Shown here piece after piece: positions 60,601 through 64,000 of a stretch of 64,000 nucleotides of DNA (positions are counted from its first letter, which is position 1; each line of letters opens with the position of its first letter). The position numbers were made by a program, and so were the translations under genes. Origin of the DNA: Anaerolineae bacterium. Its GTDB lineage: Bacteria; Chloroflexota; Anaerolineae; Aggregatilineales; UBA2796. The stretch is from positions 1-64,000 of the forward strand of contig JAHBVK010000002.1 in NCBI GenBank assembly GCA_019637555.1. The letters run 5' to 3'. Under the pieces are notes generated by a model that was given only the letters and a program-made list of their open reading frames with translations, searched no databases and was not told the DNA's origin.

Positions 60601-62167
60601 GCAGCAGTTCTGATTTACCGGAACCTGTTGTACCAGCCGCCATACCGTGAACGCCGTCGCCATCGGCGGAGAACACGATGTCGCGCACCTTGTTGCCGAT
60701 CAACAAACCGACGGGGACACTCAACCAGTCCGATCTCTCCGGCATGCGGCTTTCTTCCCAGTATTTCAGAATGGGAATGTCATCGACCAGACGGGCGTTG
60801 TTCATCTCCAGCAGCGTGACCGCATTGGCGAGATCTGCGCCACCGACACTGCGTACCGCCAACGGCGCTAACCGCCGCGCGAAATCCTGCTCGGCGATGC
60901 GCGACTCGATAGCGTCAGAAACGCCGTCAAAACGCATCGTATTGACGCCTGTCTCCGCGTAGCGGAAAGCAGTTTCGCCTTTTTCCGTCGTGGAAATTTC
61001 GATCACCGCCTGACAGTCGCTCGGTACCTGATTCTTATCCGGCACAGCGAAGATCACTGACGCGCCCAAATCCAAGCCGCTGCGGAGAATGATCGCCAGC
61101 GCCGCTTCGGTCTCTGCTTCCTTCAATGGCGAGTCATCGGCACGCGGCGACAAGCCATCGATCACTACCACGATGTGCGGCGTCGTCACCGCGTAAGATT
61201 TATTATCTGCTAGGCGCAGCGAACGGCGCTCCAACTCCGCCTGCAGATCGTCCCACAGGCGGCGACGCTTGGGCGCTTCAAAGCCCAACTGATCGCCCAC
61301 GCTGATCTCGTTACGACTGCTGTTGCAATGAGGCAGCCACGCCGCCCAATCCCAATAGCGTTTAGAGTCTGTTGAGCCGAGCACATACAAGCGCATGTCC
61401 GACGGCGCATGCATCGCTGTAAGGTTGACCAGCATCGAGCGCAGTCCATCGGTCACCCGCACGCGATCATTGCCAGCAATGCCGATGGTGTGGCGCGCCA
61501 GACTTTTTTCTTCGTCGGTACTGCCCTTCTGCGTATCCGCGAAGGTGCGGCGCATCGACACCGTGATCGGGATGTCCTTCACGGTGCGGGCGTCGGTTTC
61601 CAGCTTCATTGCTTCCTTGATCAGCGGCGAGTCGGAACTGCCAGCACCCTGCACCTTGTAGACCACCGATGAGGGGCGCGTGCCCATGCCGATACGCAGC
61701 GTCCCGAAGTCATCATCGGTCACGCGGCGTTCCCACAGGCGCGGATCGGGCGTCGGATCGTCGGGCACGCCCGCCATCTGCACGCACACACTCGGTTCGG
61801 GGAAATTGAAGGTGTAGAAAATACGCTGTTTATCGTGCGTGTCTTCAATATCACGCCGCAGTTCGGTCAAACGTTCAAGGTACAGGCGATCTTTAACGCC
61901 TTCGGTGCGCCTGCGCTTGAAGAATTCCCACAAACCCAGACTCACTGAGGCTACCATCGAGATCGCCATTGGCAGGATGAACAGCGGGTTGCGCCCGCCG
62001 CCTGCCGCGCTGACCATGATATAGCCAGCGATGGTGATCAAGGGAAGACCAATTTGCAGTAAGTTCTGTCCGGCTTGTTGGTCGTTGCCCGGTGGTGAGG
62101 GGATTTCGACCTCGCCGATGGGTAACTCCGGTTGGATGCGCGGCGGACGGTTGAAAAATTCGGGCAT
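57644..62167 (-). CDS. EccC/EssC-type T7SS FtsK/SpoIIIE ATPase
   Basis: A 1507-aa membrane ATPase, the motor of ESX/type VII secretion. N-terminus FNRPPRIQPELPIGEVEIPSPP is the classic EccC opening; two membrane helices follow (about residues 35-53, 62-82). Three FtsK-like ATPase domains are seen, with Walker A GTTGSGKSELLLT (about 510), GASGYGKTSF (about 864) and GPPLSGKTNAL (about 1150). Only domain 1 has a full Walker B (FVIIDEFAEMV); domain 2 has VVIDNFAEF and domain 3 VLADNYDDF, as expected if domain 1 is the active motor and the others regulate or bind substrate. An Ala/Thr/Pro-rich tail (about 1395-1507) is unusual for EccC. GAGGAG precedes the ATG. Cleavage into EccCa/EccCb is not present; the protein is a single chain. 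Confidence 0.93.
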   Translation of the reverse strand: MPEFFNRPPRIQPELPIGEVEIPSPPGNDQQAGQNLLQIGLPLITIAGYIMVSAAGGGRNPLFILPMAISMVASVSLGLWEFFKRRRTEGVKDRLYLERLTELRRDIEDTHDKQRIFYTFNFPEPSVCVQMAGVPDDPTPDPRLWERRVTDDDFGTLRIGMGTRPSSVVYKVQGAGSSDSPLIKEAMKLETDARTVKDIPITVSMRRTFADTQKGSTDEEKSLARHTIGIAGNDRVRVTDGLRSMLVNLTAMHAPSDMRLYVLGSTDSKRYWDWAAWLPHCNSSRNEISVGDQLGFEAPKRRRLWDDLQAELERRSLRLADNKSYAVTTPHIVVVIDGLSPRADDSPLKEAETEAALAIILRSGLDLGASVIFAVPDKNQVPSDCQAVIEISTTEKGETAFRYAETGVNTMRFDGVSDAIESRIAEQDFARRLAPLAVRSVGGADLANAVTLLEMNNARLVDDIPILKYWEESRMPERSDWLSVPVGLLIGNKVRDIVFSADGDGVHGMAAGTTGSGKSELLLTIITGLAIRYDPSIVNFVMVDFKGGAAFEPFRTLPHTVDIVTNLQGTAGARTFVALRSELNRRSKLIADSNTKHIVHYRSKGLHLTREPFPHLFVIIDEFAEMVKEMPEFKGHLDSIARLGRALGVHLLLATQRPSGVVSDQMRANMKFRICLRVETPEDSRELLRRSDAAFLPPNIPGRAYLQVGNENVELMQVARAGGPYTGPSVDTSPPVLWPKRAQKDQGASAKSNAEAKALSDVIVEITRNLADTHPEIEVQKKPWPDPLPMRLTLDAEYLGKEPNSLLPLNPTVGEWLHDRDSWDPINWVEDAMRTNIGLIDNPIRAEQLLLTLDFTKGHAVVFGASGYGKTSFIRTVVTGLAATHSPKDLNVYFMDFGGRGLDVLTDLPHVVASVLPSEEERVLRLLRRISNILEERRVLLSAARADNLLIYNTNNPDKALPAILVVIDNFAEFRENFENYIDGLIGLVRDGRTYGVHFLVSALLTNTLPGKLYNLFTERLTLRLADAGEYSNVVGRGVPDMGEIPGRGFVAVERSPLEFQTALAVGATAEDEGLDDTNKLSLLARRMQAAWKEGRVAPPIDILRPVIALRSVLPAKAPNKVNTILGLEDQNLEPALIDLATKGPHFVIIGPPLSGKTNALRTWTLSLASMYPPEKIAIILIDFQQRLFKYGGKHTLGALPQVYAEVSELKDLERVIADLKYEYETPRPADAPPRQEIFVLADNYDDFANVIGAPTSTKSTVYRDLSELGRKYGTQEGFHLVVGGSMSLMRGSDEFVKQALSSRYGLGLDSNDAPTALGGRARAGGTEFPPGRGYVVKSGRMQLIQVATPHTDGAMEDALDAWVEEIMAKYPQKVQLLKDILPPPEPPPAPATPAPAAAGAAGTAAATTAAAAGTPRTVAPSAGSVVVKPTTASTPASTTTAGSGTGTPTPTPPPPTVPTPSAPSVPTPTPAPTPAPSAPSVPTPTPPAVPTPTAPTTPTKPEPETK

Positions 62168-62351
62168 CGGGGCTGCTCCTCAACTAACACAACCACGCAC
62201 AGACAAAAGTCTGTGGATTTTGTCTTTGACTTGAGCATTAACTTGACAGGTCATTAAATTCGCATAGCATCATGGCATAGGTCTATCTATTTGTCAATTT
62301 AGCCTCCAACGTAGTTTAATTGCAGCAACGTCGGCAGCGAGGAGCGCAATT

Positions 62352-63428
62352 TTGAAACACGTATGCACAACCTGTGAGCGCGTCTGGCCAGAAACCCAGT
62401 TGTGGTGCAAGACGCGCACCTGTGGCGCAGGTACGCTTTCCATCGTCTTTGATTATGGTGAGTATCTCAGTGACATCCTGATCGTCAAAATGGTCAGAGT
62501 GCTGCGTACCGCCACCATCTATGAGGCGCAGCGCGGCAAAGAAAAGATTCTGCTCAAGGTCGCCCATGATGACTGTCAGGAGATGCTCAAGCGCGAAGCC
62601 ACTACGCTTTCGCAATTGGCTCAGTCGCAGCAGCATCCAATGCTCCCCGTGCTGCTGCCCGCCTATCCCGGTACTGTAGGCGAACAGCGTCCTTATGGCA
62701 AAACTGTTTATCGTGGTCAAACCAAATATTACGTTTGCTATCAGTTCGTCGAAGGCGAATTTCTGCGTGACATGCTGATCAAGAATCCGCAGCCGTGGTA
62801 TCAGCACTCGGCGTGGCTGGTGACCAGTATCGCCGATGCCGTTGCCTTCATGCACATCAAAGCGGCGAAACTGCATCTCAACCTGACGCCGGATACGATC
62901 ATGGTGCGCTTGGATAAAGATGGCTTGCCGCGTCCGGTGCTGCTCGACCTCGGTGTCGCCACCGAACCACAGCTTGTCGATCCGGAGTGGGCGCAACACT
63001 ACGCGCATCCTGCTTATGTGCCGCCAGAAATGCTCTCCCGCTCCGCGCCAGATGTGCGCTCCGATGTCTACGGATTGGGTCTGGTACTCTACGAGATGCT
63101 CAGTGGTAACTCGGCATTCCGCTACAAGATGCGCTCCGAGGATGACATCCGCAGCGATGTGCGTAACAACGCGCCGCCGCCGCTGAACCGTACCGATCTC
63201 GCGCCCGATGTCCTGCAAATCGTACAGCAGGCGGTTGAGCGCAATCCCAACAACCGCTATGCCGATGTGCGCACCTTCGCTAAAGCAATGCGTACCAAGT
63301 TCGGTGAAGTGCCTGCTGAACGCAAAGGGCGGCGCATTGATCGCCGTATCTTTGCTATCGCTATTTTCTTCATCTTGGTCTTTGTGATTGTGGTGGTGGT
63401 GGCTGCGCTTCTGCCCTTGATCGGCTGA
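62352..63428 (+). CDS. Zinc-ribbon pseudokinase with C-terminal membrane anchor (EssB/YukC-like role?)
   Basis: A 358-aa protein starting at TTG 62352 (GAGGAG 8 nt upstream). It begins with a short zinc ribbon (HVCTTCERVWPETQLWCKTRTCG), followed by a protein-kinase-fold domain (about residues 45-320). The VAIK-type Lys is kept (ILLKVA, about 69) and DFG reads DLGVA (about 199), but the HRD motif reads HLNLTPDT (Asn at about 177), so the catalytic base is missing and the protein is probably a pseudokinase. APE-like YVPPEML and DVYGLGLVLYEMLSG follow. One C-terminal membrane helix (about 335-355) leaves almost nothing outside. Its position next to the T7SS ATPase recalls EssB/YukC, whose cytoplasmic domain is also a pseudokinase. 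Divergent from EccC. Confidence 0.85.
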   Translation: MKHVCTTCERVWPETQLWCKTRTCGAGTLSIVFDYGEYLSDILIVKMVRVLRTATIYEAQRGKEKILLKVAHDDCQEMLKREATTLSQLAQSQQHPMLPVLLPAYPGTVGEQRPYGKTVYRGQTKYYVCYQFVEGEFLRDMLIKNPQPWYQHSAWLVTSIADAVAFMHIKAAKLHLNLTPDTIMVRLDKDGLPRPVLLDLGVATEPQLVDPEWAQHYAHPAYVPPEMLSRSAPDVRSDVYGLGLVLYEMLSGNSAFRYKMRSEDDIRSDVRNNAPPPLNRTDLAPDVLQIVQQAVERNPNNRYADVRTFAKAMRTKFGEVPAERKGRRIDRRIFAIAIFFILVFVIVVVVAALLPLIG

Positions 63429-63476
63429 TGGCGATCGACAGGTTGAGTGATGACAACTAGCAGTTAAACCAAAAAG

Positions 63477-63508
63477 GTGTTCCCGGAGCCGACGCTCCGG
63501 GAATACAC
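63477..63508. terminator. Bidirectional hairpin terminator
   Basis: TTCCCGGAGC (63480-63489) pairs perfectly with GCTCCGGGAA (63494-63503), with flanking GTG/CAC extending the stem. It lies between the convergent pseudokinase and WXG100-like genes. Confidence 0.78.
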
Positions 63509-63554
63509 TGTAATCCTCAGTGATCTTGCTCAGTTTGCCTTGCGCTTGCCGTGC

Positions 63555-63851
63555 TTAGTTGGCGAAACGCTGCGCGCCTGAGGTATCACCATTCTTCAGG
63601 GCGTCGATGGCACCCTTCAGATCAGTCCCCAATTCGCTGCACTTGCTGCCGATATTGGAAGCGCTCTGCGACATCGATTCCAATAGGATTTGCGAGACCA
63701 TACCGATCAGTCCGGCGAAACCCGTCGCCTGTAGCAGCGCCGCTGCGCCATTTAGACCCTGCGCAATACCGTTGAAAGTTTCCCCTGCCTGATTGAACGT
63801 GTTAGCCATCTTATCGACGACATCATACTCAATTGAGACTTCTGCGGACAT
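63555..63851 (-). CDS. WXG100/ESAT-6-like small secreted protein, W-less
   Basis: A 98-aa all-helical protein without signal peptide, the size and look of WXG100 (ESAT-6/EsxA) substrates. Two helices flank a central turn at about residues 42-50 (ATGFAGLIG), where canonical members have W-x-G; here Phe or Leu takes the Trp place. The first helix (DVVDKMANTFNQAGETFNGIAQGLNGAAALL) and second (MVSQILLESMSQSASNIGSKCSELGTDLKGAIDALK) are amphipathic. I see no clear C-terminal Y-x3-D/E export signal. GGAGAGG precedes the ATG. Its place beside an EccC homologue makes a secreted substrate or chaperone partner likely. Confidence 0.8.
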   Translation of the reverse strand: MSAEVSIEYDVVDKMANTFNQAGETFNGIAQGLNGAAALLQATGFAGLIGMVSQILLESMSQSASNIGSKCSELGTDLKGAIDALKNGDTSGAQRFAN

Positions 63852-63934
63852 GATGAACCTCTCCTCGCTATAGTGATTTTACACGTGCTTGTCTTGGTTA
63901 CTTCGCGTTTACTTGCTCTTGACCACCAGTACCG

Positions 63935-64000
63935 TTACCACGGGGTGATGGCGTCGAATACGTCTTCCACAAATCCGAACAAGTTGTCGAGGAAGCTGTC
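63935..64000 (-). CDS. C-terminal end of a small protein, truncated by the window edge
   Basis: The last 21 codons of a minus-strand gene, reading DSFLDNLFGFVEDVF and ending with Trp before TAA at 63937-63935. The Phe/Asp/Leu periodicity suggests an amphipathic helix. It lies 83 bp upstream of the WXG100-like gene in the same orientation, so it may be a partner substrate of the same secretion system. The gene continues beyond the window. Confidence 0.5.
   Translation of the reverse strand, partial: DSFLDNLFGFVEDVFDAITPW

Noticed and set aside
62316..63218. 300-codon minus-strand frame opposite the pseudokinase
   Set aside because: The plus-strand frame has clear kinase-fold motifs and a GAGGAG site; the opposite frame has neither.

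Overview
The window reads as a chromosomal segment of a Chloroflexota bacterium, probably Anaerolineae-like. This is inferred from gene content and style, with no marker-gene search behind it. Pointers are moderately GC-rich DNA, monoderm-type envelope genes, many exported proteins with long Thr/Pro/Ala-rich linkers, a MalT-type LuxR regulator, GAF-rich sensor kinases, Uma2-family genes and a type VII (ESX-like) secretion ATPase. No rRNA, tRNA or CRISPR array was found.

Layout. 1-1.25 kb: an intact IS4-group insertion sequence with 18-bp perfect terminal repeats. 1.3-24 kb: mostly housekeeping genes (AlkZ-like winged-helix protein, peptidyl-tRNA hydrolase, cupin, GH13 glucan enzyme, TypA/BipA, a receptor-like Ser/Thr kinase, J-domain protein, two threonine synthases, an amidohydrolase, DeoC), some exported or membrane unknowns, and a frameshifted Uma2 pseudogene. 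One threonine synthase is fused to two response-regulator receiver domains. 24-37.9 kb: a NarL/NarX-like two-component pair, secD-secF (SecD has a long Ala/Thr-rich insert), a YceI-domain protein, pyrimidine-nucleoside phosphorylase, a DsbA-like protein, a Nudix hydrolase, an exported unknown behind a promoter overlapping 11-bp-phased repeats, a methyltransferase and CoaX. 37.9-45 kb: a MalT/LuxR-type regulator divergent from a run of exported or membrane genes (exported protein, Acg-type nitroreductase-like protein, alpha/beta hydrolase, CPBP protease, small protein). Two of the upstream regions there share a gapless conserved element. 45.2-47.6 kb: SDR-like protein, SurE and a methyltransferase.

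47.6-64 kb is the most interesting part: a type VII secretion-like locus. It encodes a 1507-residue EccC/EssC-type triple-ATPase membrane protein, a ubiquitin-like-FHA fusion, a zinc-ribbon pseudokinase with a C-terminal membrane anchor (compare EssB/YukC), a WXG100-like protein without the tryptophan, and the end of a further small protein. Downstream on the same strand is a tightly packed run: a 101-aa protein, a DUF6754-like membrane protein, a six-helix membrane protein, an 896-aa protein with repeated Trp motifs, a second polytopic protein, a MutL/GlmL-family actin-fold ATPase without its usual mutase partner, a KOW-like protein, and a surface-type protein ending in an LPXTG-like signal. 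No EccB, EccD, EccE or mycosin gene lies in the window. The working inference is a divergent Chloroflexota T7SS with a lineage-specific accessory membrane complex, probably modulated by Thr phosphorylation read by the FHA domain.

Domain assignments come from motif reading only. Residue positions are approximate, and start codons were chosen from ribosome-binding sites and family N-termini.
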